From contig OX104127.1 of assembly GCA_944470555.2 (NCBI GenBank), positions 45,622,934 through 45,686,933 on the forward strand: 64,000 nt of DNA, given 5' to 3'. A program made the position numbers and the translations under genes. Below, one piece after another: positions 34,661-47,082 of the stretch; positions within the stretch are counted from its first letter, which is position 1, and the number at the start of each line of letters is the position of its first letter. Under the pieces are notes generated by a model. It ran no database searches. It was not told the origin of the DNA and saw only the letters and a program-made list of their open reading frames with translations. The stretch is from Heterobilharzia americana (taxonomy: Eukaryota; Platyhelminthes; Trematoda; Strigeidida; Schistosomatidae).

Positions 34661-36711
34661 AAAGAAGTCGTTATCACAGCAGCCATCAAGACAAAGTGGG
34701 AGATGCCGACCAACATCCCTGAAGAAACCTGTGTGGATGAACACTGGAACTCTTTGAAAGAGATGTGGAAAGAAACCTGCATAACCGTATTAAGAAGGAA
34801 GAAGAAAGAAGACAAGGAATGGATCTGGACGGACATATTGAAGCTGATAGGGTAGAGGAGGATGTTGAAGCAGAAGATAAAGCAGTGCAAGGATGCTCAA
34901 CGAAAAGAAGAACTGAGTACAAGGTATAAAACACTGGACAAAGAAGTGAAGAAGAGTGCACCGAAAGACAAAAGACACTTCCACGACACATTAGCAAGTG
35001 AAGCAGAACAGGCTGCAGGTAGGAGAGACCTGACAACATTGTATCAAATAACCAGGTTACTATCTGGCAGGGAAGAGATCAACACAGATGAAACCAATAC
35101 AAGATGATGAGGGAAATCTAATTACCAAGGAAGAGGAATAAAGGAAATGATGGGCTGACCACTTCAAAAAGCTCTTGAATCGACGACCACCTGAACTTCG
35201 TCCAGAAATACCACCTGCAGCCACAGAACTACAAGTGAGCACAAGCCCTCCGACGAAACTCGAAGTCCTGAGCGCCATAAAGTTGCTGAAATGCAGGAAA
35301 GCAGCAGGACCAGATGGAATCCCGTCAGAAGCACTGAAAACAGACGCAGAGACAACAGCAGACATGCTCACACCACTATTACAGAAGGTTTGGAAGGGAG
35401 GGAAGGTACCTGCAGATTGGAAGGGCTACCTGGTCAAACTCCCGAAGAAGAGCACTGGATTCAGGAAATACAAATCATGTGCAAATCAAATTGCAACGCT
35501 ATGCATCATCATAGAACAAAGGATAGAATGGCAGTCAACCCTCTACCTCAACTTCATCGGTTTTGAAAAGGCCTTTGACAGCGTCGACCAAGAAGTAATT
35601 TGGCAACTGCGTCAACACTACGGAATACCACAAACCTTTATCAACCTCATTCAACAACTATGTGAAGACACCACATGCCAGGTGATTCACAATAGAAAGC
35701 TGAGCTCAGTGACGCCTTTGAAGTGAAGACAGGAAGGCGTAAGACAAGGCTGCCTACTATCATTTATGATATTCCTGATTGTAGTGGACTGGATCATGCA
35801 ACAAACCGTGAGGAGAGAGAAAAGGGGGATACTCCGGACCGGGGAAAAGATCCTAGAAAATTTGGATTTCGCCGATGACTTGTGTCTAATGTCGCACAAA
35901 CTCGAGGATCTACAGGCGAAAACTAACAAGTTGACGGAAGAGACAGCGAAGACGGGCCTTCAAGTGAGCGTAGAGAAGACGGAGATGATGATGATACCCA
36001 ACCAACAACACCACCAACAACAACAAACTCCAATCACCATCAACGGGAGAAACTTCAAGGAGGTAGCCTCTTTCAACCTATCTAGGCAGCACTGTTTCAA
36101 CTACAGTCGGCGGTTGCACAGACGAGGACATCAAAGTCAGGATCGGAGAAGCAAGACAGGCGTTCATTAACCTGAAATCAGTGTAGAGATCTACTGCACT
36201 CAGCATAAAGAACAAGAACTGGATTTTCAACACGAATGTCAAGTCAGTGCTTCTGTATGGCTCAGAGACTTGGTGCGTCACGGAAAGCATCTCCAACAAA
36301 CTACACACATTCATCAACAGCTGCTGCCCACGCTCACTCGATACTGAAGATCAGATGGTCAGAATAATAAGAATAAGCAACAAGGAACTCTGGGCTAGCG
36401 ACGAACCAACCAAAAACCTATCACCCAACAAATATGCACTGGAAGAAAGTGGGGATGGATTGGACATACACTGAGAAGGTCGACTGGGGACATCACGCGC
36501 CGGGCCATGCACTGGAGTGGGACCCAGATGGGGAACGGCAAATCGGGCGCCCGAGGCGAGGGTGACATGGATGAGATCGTGTGAGGAAGAAATGAGAGCT
36601 TGTGGGTAGTCGTGAAGCCAGGTTCAAAAGATTGTAGAGAACAGATTGGAATGGAGACGTGCTACTGAAGCCCTATATTCCACTAGGAACCCAAGGAACA
36701 AATAATAATAA
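34661..36711 (+). mobile_element. RTE-A relic, 3' half (left arm)
   Basis: Collinear continuation of the element at 31591, resuming near residue 291 of the copy-1 protein (AAIKTKW). Pieces at 34862-35107, 35175-35726 and 35766-36170 show GPDGIPSEAL, FEKAFDSVDQE, NLDFADDLCLM and NQQHHQQQQTP. A deletion removes about 100 bases around the KKGD...RPE region (near 35450). Several frameshifts and a lost stop codon. Ends in (AAT)n. Confidence 0.88.
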
Positions 36712-36714
36712 TAA

Positions 36715-36889
36715 CCATAATGTGAATATTTGTACCTATTGAAATCTGGTGACAACTTTGTTCAGTGTGAATGGTTAATCTAAGTATGTACTGATACTGT
36801 ATGTATGATACTCTGAGCAATAATATAGGTTGTTCTAAAATCTTCATTAAGTCATAAAACAAAAGGCACTTAACGAAGAGTCACTCCTT
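36715..36889. other. Left arm-to-spacer junction
   Basis: Sequence leaves the palindrome in the AAT tail. No target-site duplication matching the 5' flank (AGAATGCT) is seen on this side. Confidence 0.5.
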
Positions 36890-37290
36890 TCAGCGATATC
36901 ATTCTCAACCTATGCAATCACATATAAATATTCTACTGGCATAGAAACCGAAAAGGAATATTTCATGAAATATTTTGAACGATGTTCAGACTTGATATTA
37001 AATCAGGAGATCAAAAAAAGGGAATAGGTCTGGAAAGCGAACGCTGAGTACGGCCAATATACCTTAGTCCACAAGAGCAAGTGAGTTGATAAACACACAT
37101 CGAGGTGGTCAAGGAAGCTAGCTTATCCGTTGCGCATAATCGAAGCATTGGGTAAGTAGGGAAAGTTAATCTGAGTCTAGCAGTATAGAAAATCTTTCTC
37201 AATGAGCATGCCGAATGGTTTCTCAATATATCTACTGATATGTTCCCGTTGAAATGTAAGCTCATGAAAAGAGGTCTCTAAGGAGCTGTA
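36890..37290 (-). pseudogene. Penelope-like element relic: GIY-YIG domain fragment
   Basis: Minus-strand frame 37011-37265 reads ATDKLASLTTSMCVYQLTCS followed by CGLRYIGRTQRSLSRP. The Cys-rich lead and YIGRT with a downstream Arg fit the GIY-YIG domain of Penelope-like elements. Short and bounded by stops. It is better preserved at the catalytic motif than the relic at 11239-12045. Confidence 0.7.
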
Positions 37291-39127
37291 GAACTCAAAT
37301 GATTATCTGCTTTCAGTTTCTTAGTTTTGGAAGTGAAGCATCAGGACTGGAGATAGTGTGGATCCTATGGCACATAGAGCGGATTAGATTGCTTTTGGGG
37401 CATACAGGCATCCAATTATGAAAATGGATAATTTAAGCGTAAAATTTAGGCAGTGTGGTAGGATCTAATTCTACACATTAGATTTGTTCATTTCACATAT
37501 AGCACACAGCGATACAGTATTAAGTACTTGATGACGTCTAGAGCATAAATTATTATCGCTCATAGTCCTGTCACCTCATATCCTCTGTTTTTATCAGTAG
37601 TAAAAGTTTCGACCTCTCTGGTATAGGTATTGCGTCATTCCTGATACATGTATTGGGTTTTGATTCGATGGACAAAGATTCAATAATCAATCCCCATCTC
37701 TCTCCGCCTAATTATATTGAACTACGGTACAGTGGTTATCTCAACTTTATCTTACCCTACTGTGTGGTTATGTGTTAATCCATGAATTGTGATAGCCGAG
37801 TTTTTCCAGATTATTGATCTTATTGGGGTCTGCCATTCTATATTTAGCTAAATTCCTACATTCCACTAATTTAACTGACCTCGACCGGCTAGTTTGACAT
37901 ATTTACTTGATATTATAGTCGTTGCATGGAATTTAGTAGCTTAGATTACTTTCCTTAATCGGATCTATCGGATCCTTAAGCCGATAAAGCTTAGATTCAA
38001 GTTTCACCTTAATTCCAGAATCGTTGAGGGTCCTACGTAAAATGTCTGATGTTCCTTCTTTATAGGGTAATACAAAAGAGGGTGTGAACTCCTTTCTACT
38101 CTTTTTGTCGTTATTATCTCGTTCCTTATGTGTTCGTATGGATTTCTTACTAAACTGTATTGCTGTGGGTTATAAATCGAATAAACAAATCTAACATGGA
38201 ATACTGCGTTTTTCTAGACATTTAATGTAATACTATTCAATACGAAGGTAACGAACGTTGACTTTTATCTAGGGATATACTGTTAAGCAGTAAGTAAAAC
38301 AATGTATATACAAACACAAATCCTCAAAACGAAACGACACTCTTTTGAAATCTAAATCTGTATGGTATACCAGTGACTGACAAGAGTAATTGTAGACTAG
38401 TTGCATTAATCAATAGTGCACACTGTTCAGATAAATAGCTTCTAAACACCGGCCAGTTGTGTCACTCGTTCAGGACTGGGGTCAGCTGTGTACCCAGGTT
38501 TAATCATTTTAGAGGGCTGAAATGTGAAAACTTTCAAATTCCAACTAGGCAGCTGTTATGAGGTCCATCTATCTTTTACTTGCGAGTCTAGGTGCCTTTT
38601 GTGATATCCTGAGCTACAACATATAATTTCACTTATTGACGATAATAATCTATTTGAGATAGCCTCAGTTTAGTAAACACGTCTCTGTTATCATGAGACG
38701 ACTATGATTGGAAGAAAGCTAGGGTCACAGCAAGATTCAAGTTCTGTCAACATTCCTACCAAACAGTTTTTAATTTGAGACCACTGGGACTATTTTTGTC
38801 TTTCTTTGAGTTATCTATCAACCTTTTCACTTTATCTCCTTTTCTATAATTACAGCCTGTTTTATGACTGGTTGTTTCTAACCCCCATGGGATTGACTCA
38901 TGCATATGAAAAACTAGTCATTTTAGACGAGTGATTTATCTATGGTAGTATTTGTCTTAGATTGGTTTGTTTGATTTAGCTCCTAATAATGCTTCTGGAG
39001 TTTCTTCCTTGCTAAGTATTTTCTGTATATCTGGTGCAGTCTCTTGCAGGAAGTTTTAAAGTTGAGAACGTTTTTCTAATTTTATGGTATTGCTGAAAAT
39101 ATAAACCTTAATACTGTTTCAGTTTTG
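37291..39127. other. AT-rich interval, nothing recognised
   Basis: About 1.8 kb without supported gene or repeat match. Confidence 0.4.
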
Positions 39128-39470
39128 AGGCTTGGAGGGATTATTTATTGATTTCGGTTTGGCATTCACCATAAACTGACGTCCGTTGGAAAAACATTGG
39201 AAAACTGAGAGCACTAAACATCTGTTTCCTCCTAGTATGGGGTCCCTCATTAGTGCGCACCCATGAACCCGCCCTCCAGGGATCGAACCCTATACCTTCA
39301 GGTTCCGTGGCCACTGAGCCAATGAGTCAGAATCCAGTGGTCCATCCTAGGTGGGATCATAGGTGTTCACTGTTGAGGAGTCTTCTAGTGGGAAGAAGTA
39401 GCTGTTCAGTGCCCTCAGGTTTCCAGCGTATCTCTAACTGATGTCAGTCCATGATAAATACCAAACTTAA
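39128..39470. mobile_element. SINE-B foldback pair (minus unit 39128-39352, plus unit 39353-39470)
   Basis: The minus unit runs from the family 3' end to the A box (GGCTCAGTGGCCACGG-type, shortened by a deletion between the boxes). The plus unit begins after its B box and holds the hammerhead-to-3'-end part (TTCACTGTTGAGGAGTC, CAGCTGTT-like, GATGTCAGTCCATGATAAAT). Both hammerheads are decayed (CTAATGAGGG and CTGTTGAGGAG). Confidence 0.72.
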
Positions 39471-40109
39471 TACTCTTTTCTTGACCTTTCACGGGCATCA
39501 CACCTACTGTGTTTACATATCATCGCTTATATTTTAATTGTTTACAAAAGACAATCGGCATTGCAGTTCATCGAAAAATAATTGTAGCTGATCACCATTG
39601 GCCTTCTAAAGCAAATACTTATTGAACATTTCATTTACAACACGTTTACTGACATTGCTTATTGTTCAATGCTAACATAAGTTGTTAACATCATGGGTAC
39701 AGTAGACGACGTAGTTGCTAGGGTAGACTTTCAAGTGTCCAGTAGGTTATTTAGTTAAAAAGTCGCAAACTTTAGATGGCTGAATACGTTTGACGGAAAT
39801 CGCTACCTTATCTAGCTTTCTTGCATGTTGGTACACGTTAAGTAAGATCTGTTTTCATCATCGAATGGACTAATACCATTCAAAAATTTGAACGCATTTC
39901 ATGTAGCTATCACTCAGGTATTTGCGCAGCAACCGATCACTTTTAGAACAGGATTATAAACATTAATTGATAACTAGAGAGTAATTAACGTTGTGATACC
40001 CACCAATGACCACCAATGACATTTGACAAAGGTTACTAAACAAGTTAAGTGAACCTTATCCATTTCTAATTGAGGCCATTTGAAACCTGGCTAATTTAAT
40101 GATAATGTC
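39471..40109. other. AT-rich interval, nothing recognised
   Basis: No supported feature. Confidence 0.4.
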
Positions 40110-40345
40110 TATAACTGAAACACTGAATGAACTGGGTCCCGATCTCTGAGATGGGCAGTAGAAATCGTCACTAGACTGCAAACATCTTTCTGGTGTGTGA
40201 AAACAGTATGAAACTTGAGTCAAGCATTACCTGTTGCCGTTTACCTCCAACAGATTACCATTAATCAAATTACACCACAATGATGAACACATTTCAACCG
40301 AATACGGGCTGAACTTCCGTCACACATTATCATCTAATATTAATG

Positions 40346-41515
40346 CTGACTGACCGACAAAATCATCGTAGAACCTCATACACAGGTAGATCAACTCAAG
40401 TTGACACTACTCACAGTAGTACACATAGAACACGTGGATAAGAAAAGAGTGATATCAAAGTAGACGAAATAGTATGAGATAACGAGAAATTTCAAGATGA
40501 AGGTTAGTGCGAATATTCAAGCTTTAAAAGATGTCAAGAAGTTACTACACCAGCATCATTGTGACCGACTTTCAACTGTGTCACCAAGACTCCTGAACCA
40601 CTGATTACTGTCGTCTTGGGAACCCCGACCAGGTAGTCTACAACTCCCCCATACGGCTCAGCACGACAGTAAGAGACGTCATTGACTGATGCCAAGTCCT
40701 GGTCTGGTTTGACTACCCCAAACCATCTTCCAACCTAATCTAACTCCCCCTAACAGCATTGCAAGTCGAGGTAGGCAGTGGATCGGCATGCGTAGTACAT
40801 GTCTAAGTCATCTCAGTCGACTAAGGTTCACAACCTCATCAGTCAACTTGCTTATCTTGCCTAGTACTCTTCGCCTGACCTCAGCGTTGTTCACATAGTG
40901 ATCTCATCAGAAGCGAGCAATCCTATATGAAGGCGTATGACCGAAACCCTTCATGCTTCCGCTTCATGTCTTCTACTTTCAACGGCCATATTTCACAGTT
41001 ATGTAGCAGGATAGAACAGACTACAGTAACGTATACTCGTCCTTTGATAGATAGTTGGATATCTCGCCAGTCGGCACCTTAGATGATGCAAGTTGGTAAC
41101 TACCAAACGGCACTTATGCATCTGAGCTGAGTTTTCGTCAGCAACCAGTCCGTCCACACCGATGCAACTTCCGAAGTGAAGTGTTCGACACATTCCACTA
41201 CTTCACTCTATATCATTAAACTTAGAGTAGTTGCAGACCAGTCATACAGCACCATCTTACATTTGACAGGTGCCAGCGATACTCATTTCAAATATACTCA
41301 GATTTCTGTTCAACGCATCCAGAAGACCCAACATTTCGTCAGCGTCTTCACCCGAAAGGACAATATTGTCTACATGCTCCAAGTCAACCAGATGACCTCC
41401 ATGGAGTAGGTCAACATCCGTGAAGTTAGACGTACCTAAGGTTCTGTCTATGAAGAAGTGATATGGGAATGGGGACAGGGAACAACCATGACAGATACCA
41501 CTAGTTGTCATCAAT
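40346..41515 (-). pseudogene. RTE-like family B relic: RT core to 3' end
   Basis: Minus-strand frame 41257-41514 reads ICHGCSLSPFPYHFFID, then LEHVDNIVLSGEDADEM. The catalytic [YF]ADD has become HVDN, so the enzyme is dead. Downstream pieces (40999-41193) and a long 3' UTR follow, ending at a GTCGGTCAGTCAGC-type tail (40346-40360). The 40362-40660 part is about 99 % identical, inverted, to 46783-47080. Confidence 0.8.
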
Positions 41516-42563
41516 TCACATGATAACTCTTTTTAAGCCCTTACACTGCTGCGTGAGTTCGAGTAGAGAACTTTGATTTGTGTTATATACTTACTCGCTG
41601 AGTATTTAAACGAGCTAATAACAAGTTTGTAGACATAAAGTCCTCAAATGCTTGTTCAGTTGGTTACATTTCGTCCGCATGACTAAAAGTACTAGGTCAG
41701 TCACTGAAACTAGAAGTCTTTTACATGTGTTATACACTCGCGGTTTTAATTTACACTTTTTGATAGAAAACACTTTTTCGGCAGGACTTCTTGCAAAAAG
41801 CAAACAGTTTTTCCCCACTAAGATGCAACTCATCAAAACTGATTAAATCAGGAAAATAGATCGTTAGTAATTGCTTCTTTAAGAACCTTTACTAGTTGGT
41901 TCATAACTCTACTCTTCTCGGAACATCATGTTATATACTACTTATACGTGTTCATATAAGGAGAATATGGTACAATACCCCTCCCACCATTGTATTAGTG
42001 CAGGTAACTCAATCATGATATCACTGTTGGATTGAGGGTAAAGAGTACGTAAGTGGATGACTTAGCTGAGGAAAGTGTAATTTTCACAACTTGATAACCT
42101 GCTACTTCCCTTCATTCAGGTTTCTTTCTATGAAAAGGAAAGTATTTAACATGTTCTTTTATACCATAAGCTATGTTTATTTATTTGACCTTGACAAATT
42201 TGCAGGCTAATAACTTACACACGAACTTGATTGAAGTTTTCAATTTCTAATTTGCTAATTTGCCAAGGTCATTTGCGCAAAGAATGTATGACATTGATCG
42301 ATTTATTTAAAAACAGCTGTCAGATTTATTTATATGCATCATTATGTGTAAATTCAGTTGTGTTAAAATAAATTAAAAAGTGTTTTGTTGTATGGGGAAA
42401 AGTGAAAGAAAGGTAACATGTGACAAATGAAAGTAAAGTACATCATAATAAATTGTTGCTACTGTGATTTGAATTTTTCTACGCAGATTAACATAAACAA
42501 ACATTTCGGCAAACTCATGAATGAAGTGATGATTGTCATTCTATGATAATTGGGTCAAATTTT
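41516..42563. other. AT-rich interval, nothing recognised
   Basis: ORFs at 41615-41846 on both strands lack motif support. Confidence 0.4.
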
Positions 42564-42868
42564 GAGGGAGTTGTGGTGATTTGGATATATTTCAAGTTGT
42601 TATTCACCGTTGACTGACATCAGTTGGAGGAACAAATGAAACCTGAGAGCACTGGACAGCTGTTTCGTCCTGGTATGGGACTCCAGTGGCTCAATGGTAA
42701 TGTGCTTGCCACGGGACCTGAATGCCGCGGGATCGATCCCTGACGGGGTAGTGGGTGCGCACTGCTGAGGAGCCCCATACTAGGACGAAACAGCTGTCCA
42801 GTGCCCCCAGGTCTGCTTTGTTCCTCCAACTCATGTCAGTCCACGATGAATAACAACTTGAGATAATT
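42564..42868. mobile_element. SINE-B foldback: 93-bp arms around a tRNA-like loop
   Basis: Arms 42592-42684 and 42769-42861 are inverted copies (positions sum to 85453, no indel) of the hammerhead-to-tail part. The 84-bp loop holds A box TGGCTCAATGG and a B-box-like GGGATCGATCCC on the plus strand. The left arm lacks the 5' part of the hammerhead core; the right arm has a nearly intact hammerhead. Confidence 0.82.
42759..42804 (+). ncRNA. Hammerhead ribozyme candidate in SINE-B foldback (one stem II mismatch)
   Basis: Stem I GCACTG / CAGTGC, core CTGAGGA, stem II GCCC...GGAC with one C-A mismatch, GAAA, stem III ACAG / CTGT, cleavage triplet GTC. All conserved core bases are present (position 7 is variable in hammerheads). 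The antisense of most of it lies 84 bases upstream, so a transcript starting in the left arm would be sequestered in a long hairpin. Confidence 0.6.
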
Positions 42869-44374
42869 GGATTACTTAAAAAATTCAACTATTTTCTATA
42901 TTTCAAGGACTTGGAATAGTTCAATTCTCTAGATTTTATGTGTAGGAAAAGATTATATCGTATGGTCTTTCCTTAGGATTGCATATGCAAGTATAGTAGT
43001 CAAACAGTCTGCCTAATTAGGAAGCCTATAGGATTTACAAGTAACAAACACAGAATTCTAAGCAAAGACGATTACTTTGATGCTCACAGCATCTTAGGCA
43101 TAGTTTTCAATCACTTCAAGAGATAATGGAATTGCATGACAGCCGATTTGTAGACTGACAATTGGTCGAACCTAACATCTTTAGGTTCTTCACTAGTCAT
43201 TGTTTGGATCAACGCAGTGTTTCATAGATGGAAAATGAAAGCAATGCATTACACGATATTCTAGACTGAATATGGTGACTATGGAGTACGATCGATTCCC
43301 TTGAAGACATCGAATGTTAGTCTAAGAGCATTCATAGAAGAAAAAGCTGTTTGATGTATGAAGAAAATGATTTCCAGACTATTTGATTTACTAAATTCAC
43401 TGAGATAAATAGAATTATGCCCAAGTTTTATTCCATACATATTCCTTAAGTGGGGATGTGGTTTTTACGCTGAACTGATTTAAGCTTTGTTCATAATTGC
43501 CCATGATTCTTGTTACAAGAGAATTAAGGAAAAACCAGTAAATAGATCAAAAGAAACCTAAGACACTAGCCATAAAATAACTTCTTAATTATCAGGCTTA
43601 GATGATTTATTGTCTTTGATTAAAATCTAATATTCATTTTGTATTCACATTAATTTCAAATTTCGTACTAGTCACCATACTTCACAGGTAAAATTAAAAT
43701 AAGGCGGGGATAAAATATGACTTATTAGTAATAAATAGCTATTAAATGAACGAAACGTACGTGAGCTAATAAGAATGTAGCATGTATATTCTGTGTAGAC
43801 AAATTACTACAACTGAGTAATTGCATCACTCATTGGCTGAGAGCCTTCACACCTATAGTTGGTTAAATTCATTTGAGATGGTGGAGAATATTTGTAGCTA
43901 AGAAGGATAATTTTGATAGTTTTGCGTTCTCTGAGCTGGATGATTTAATCGTGGAGCTATCATTGTCATTCTAGACAATATCGTCAACAACAACTTCAGA
44001 AAGAAGTTTTCTCCATAACATATTTACTAGCTTGTCTTGATGGCCGTGTATGTGATTGGTTTTTTCTACCGAGACCTTGTCACCGTTTCCATAATTATTT
44101 TGAATGGTTGTCCTGATGACCTGGAATTTGAGCTTCTTGTTGTTTCTTATTAGTTGAAAGATTGAATCAATGTCAATATGTTCACGACTAAACCATCCAG
44201 CCAAATAGCATCAAAATTCATGTGAATACTACACAAATGAATAGGTTTTTTACTGTAGAATAACTGACTTCATATTGCTTAGTCCTTAGTGCTGACTCAA
44301 TTCTATCGACTATATTGTAATGCGGTCAACAAGCTAGGCGATTCAGTATCACGGTGAACTTTGATTAACGTCAA
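42869..44374. other. AT-rich interval, nothing recognised
   Basis: About 1.5 kb without a supported feature. Confidence 0.4.
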
Positions 44375-44520
44375 ATGGTTGTAAAGTCGATAAGAAACCC
44401 TGGTTGTGGGTTTGGATGATGCGTTTTCGAATCTCTGTAGGTTACAGGTACGCCTTGCTTAAGTGTCAATGAATTTGAAACATAGGTTAATCACAGCTTC
44501 CTGCCAATCGCTTCTAAGTC
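44375..44520 (+). mobile_element. SINE-C copy, decayed
   Basis: TTTTCGAATCTCTGTAGGTT stands for the B-box region; AGCTTCCTGCCAATCGCTTC matches the terminal motif of the pair at 24662-25088. Confidence 0.55.
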
Positions 44521-44599
44521 TATGACACTACACACAAAATTTTTGAGTTAGTACAGGCATCTGTTTGCGGTGTACGTTTAATGACTAGAGTATTACAAT

Positions 44600-44978
44600 A
44601 TATTTTGAGGTTATTGGGGATTTTTTTAAAGGTAGCATTCACCACGAACTGACATTTGTTGAAGACCCATTGAAAACCTGGGAGCACTGGATAGTTGCCT
44701 CGTCCTAGTATGGGACTCCTCAACACCAGCACACATTACTCGGCTAGGGGTCAAACTTGGGACCTTCAGGTCTCAAGACGACCGCGCCAACCATTGGGTC
44801 AGAATTCAATGGTTCATAGTTTTTTTCTGTCAATTAGTGATATAGCGAGACTACCACCCGAGATTTTCAGCTGGCATCCAATTCTCTTCCAACCGGTTGA
44901 CCCCACAGGCCACGGCTTCTCATTAGATCTTCAGGATATTCGTCTGGAAGTATCCCTAATGAGCACTTTACTATAATA
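44600..44978 (-). mobile_element. SINE-B repeat, near full length, minus strand
   Basis: Minus-strand order: head with AGAAGCCGTGGCCTGTGGGG, weak boxes (CCAATGGTTGGCGCGG, AGTTTGACCCC), then a hammerhead remnant with GAGGAGTCCCATACTAGGAC, GAGGCAACTATCCAGTGC, and the family 3' end. GAAA is lost. Divergent old copy. Confidence 0.75.
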
Positions 44979-45513
44979 TTGCTTGATGAGTGAGTCTCAA
45001 TAATTGTGTTGTTTTTTAAAATCTCTATCTACATCAATTAGTTCAAAAAGAAAACTATCTTCGTGTATTTTATTGATCCATTGTAGTACAAGAATCATGA
45101 ATTCACTAAGTATTTTGAACACTCTGGATAATTGGAAACTTATAGGGTGTTTTTAGGGTCTATATCTTTTATCGCGTTCCATAACCATAGGAGGCAATAA
45201 CTACACAGTGTAGATGAACCCTTGCATTAAAACACTTAGCTTAACCTGTAATTATCATATGATATAATGGACAGTGGGTGACTTTAAAGACCACCCTAGC
45301 AACTTATGAGACAACCAATTACATTCTTTTATTTCATAGATAAGTACTTTTCCAGGCGAAATACTAATGCCTGGTTTTTCATTTCAGTTGTTGCTAGAGT
45401 GGCCTTTAAAGTCTCTCACGACATTACAGTTGGCTATTTCAAGCAGAACATTCATTTTGCAGGGAAAAAATATAGTAAAAATACTTTAGATCTTTCAATG
45501 AATTTCTTTTCAG
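44979..45513. other. AT-rich interval upstream of candidate exon
   Basis: Probably intron, if 45514-45594 is a real internal exon. No further exon recognised. Confidence 0.35.
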
Positions 45514-45594
45514 ATATCTTTGTTAATGATTAAAGAAGCCGACATTTCTCAACCTAGTGATGAAGTAGCTGTTGTTAGACCTCTCTATGCTAAG
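45514..45594 (+). CDS. Candidate exon upstream of the LIM exon
   Basis: The acceptor TTTCTTTTCAG precedes 45514 and the donor AAG-GTAAGC follows 45594. The frame reads ISLLMIKEADISQPSDEVAV and then VRPLYAK and ends in phase 0. The LIM exon at 53347 also starts in phase 0, so joining them keeps the frame (...YAK-AKVEKC...). ATG 45526 could be an internal Met or the start. The peptide itself matches nothing I know. The call rests on splice-site quality and phase; the intron would be 7.75 kb, long but plausible in schistosomes. Confidence 0.5.
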
Positions 45595-46589
45595 GTAAGC
45601 ATTCATTATTATTTACACACTACATATATTCCTCTGCAATGACTTAGCAGTCATATGACTTGACTTATAGTCTTATGTGAACACACCACTAATCTTGTAG
45701 ATAGCATTTCTTATAACTAATCAATTTCATCATTCTCTGCCTTAAAACTCCTCACAACAGAAGACAAGCTGGAAGACCAGAGAAATCGTCCTAACAACTA
45801 CACCAACAACAGTTTGAAATGTTATTAACATATTGTATGTCCCAAGTCGAAGTTTGTTAAATAGGAGGACTTATCATTACTGTAATAAACTCTTGAAATG
45901 TGTGAAATATACCCATAATGATTTGTTCTTCTTTCAAAACTCTTGAAAACCAGAAGTTCTAAGTAATTGTTTAGACTGAGATGGTGACAATTGCCAGGGC
46001 AGTTTCTAAAGTTACCCCACTTTCACAGATTGCCTTCTTCGGGTCGTTACAACATCTTCCAGTTTAATTTTTCATAGTAGTAATTCAAAAAATGTCCGGT
46101 ACTAGTCATATTGTACCGAACTGTATAATATAGTCACGAAAACACTATCCAATAAGACATGTAGTAGATTGTAGGAACACATTGACCCATATAGTTTTAA
46201 GTTCCCTTGGTGGTATACATTGTGAACTATTTCATGGTCATATCAAATCGACTGATTTCAATTAGCAAACAAACTTAAACAGCATTCAAATTAGTGATTA
46301 AAACATGACGGATATTTTTGCTGTAACTAACAGACGTTGAAAAATACTGGTGACAATGGCTACAAATAAAAGTGAAATAGGACTAAACAGTTATAAAAAT
46401 TTTATTTTTAGAAGATATTACTGAAAGAAGGGTATTCATATGCGGTAAAAGATCCTCAAAAAGTAATTTATTCCCAATAGGAAGTGCTTTCAAGTCTTTG
46501 TGATTTCTGTGACTGACTTTGATACTGATTCTAGCAAATAAACGAGTAGCTTCAATGACTACCTATAATAAACTCGGATGACTTTCACC
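45595..46589. other. Putative intron, no other feature
   Basis: Starts with donor GTAAGC. AT-rich, no repeat recognised before the RTE-B copy. Confidence 0.4.
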
Positions 46590-47082
46590 AGCTACAAGAA
46601 TATCGTCCAGTTGGGGAGGTCGTGAACCTTAGTCAACTGACATGAGCAGTACATATCCAAGCCACCACCTACCTTGACATGCCATACTGGTGGGGCCAGT
46701 TGGATTAGATAGGAATAAGGTTCAGGGTGGCTATACCGAGGCGTGGTGCTAGCCAACAAAGTCTGTCGTTGTTGACCTGAGCGGTGTATGGGAGTTGTAG
46801 ACTACCTGGTCGGGGTTCCCAAGACGACAGTAATCAGTGGTTCAGGAGTCTTGGTGACACAGTTGAAAGTCGGTCACAATGATGCTGGTGTAGTAACTTC
46901 TTGACATCTTTTAAAGCTTGAATATTCGCACTAACCTTCATCTTGAAATTTCTCGTTATCTCATACTATTTCGTCTACTTTGATATCACTCTTTTCCTAT
47001 CCACGTGTTTTATGTGTACTACTGTGAGTAGTGTCAACTTGAGTTGATCTACCTGTGTATGAGGTTCTACGATGATTTTGTA
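46590..47082 (+). pseudogene. RTE-like family B, 5'-truncated copy: C-terminus and 3' UTR
   Basis: Plus-strand reading shows EVVNLSQL and SCRLPGRGSQDDSNQW, then LGDTVESRSQ, the C-terminal end of the family-B protein, with several stops. The 3' UTR (46783-47080) is about 99 % identical to the inverted copy at 40362-40660. It is followed at once by the tetranucleotide tail. Confidence 0.78.

Larger units (their letters stand above)
31295..36714 (+). repeat. Left arm of 5.42-kb inverted repeat
   Basis: Every position x checked pairs with 87558-x in 50844-56263, and all ORFs in one arm recur identically and mirrored in the other, so no indel separates the arms. The match starts at GAACATCTTG (31295) and dies out in the (AAT)n tail of the RTE (36711-36714). 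One mismatch was seen, at 36697/50861. Spacer between arms: 14.1 kb. Confidence 0.95.

Noticed and set aside
40110..40265. Possible further SINE-C copy
   Set aside because: Only the CCTGTTGCCGTTTACCTCCA end and a CTGGGTCCCGATCTC stretch agree; too decayed to call.
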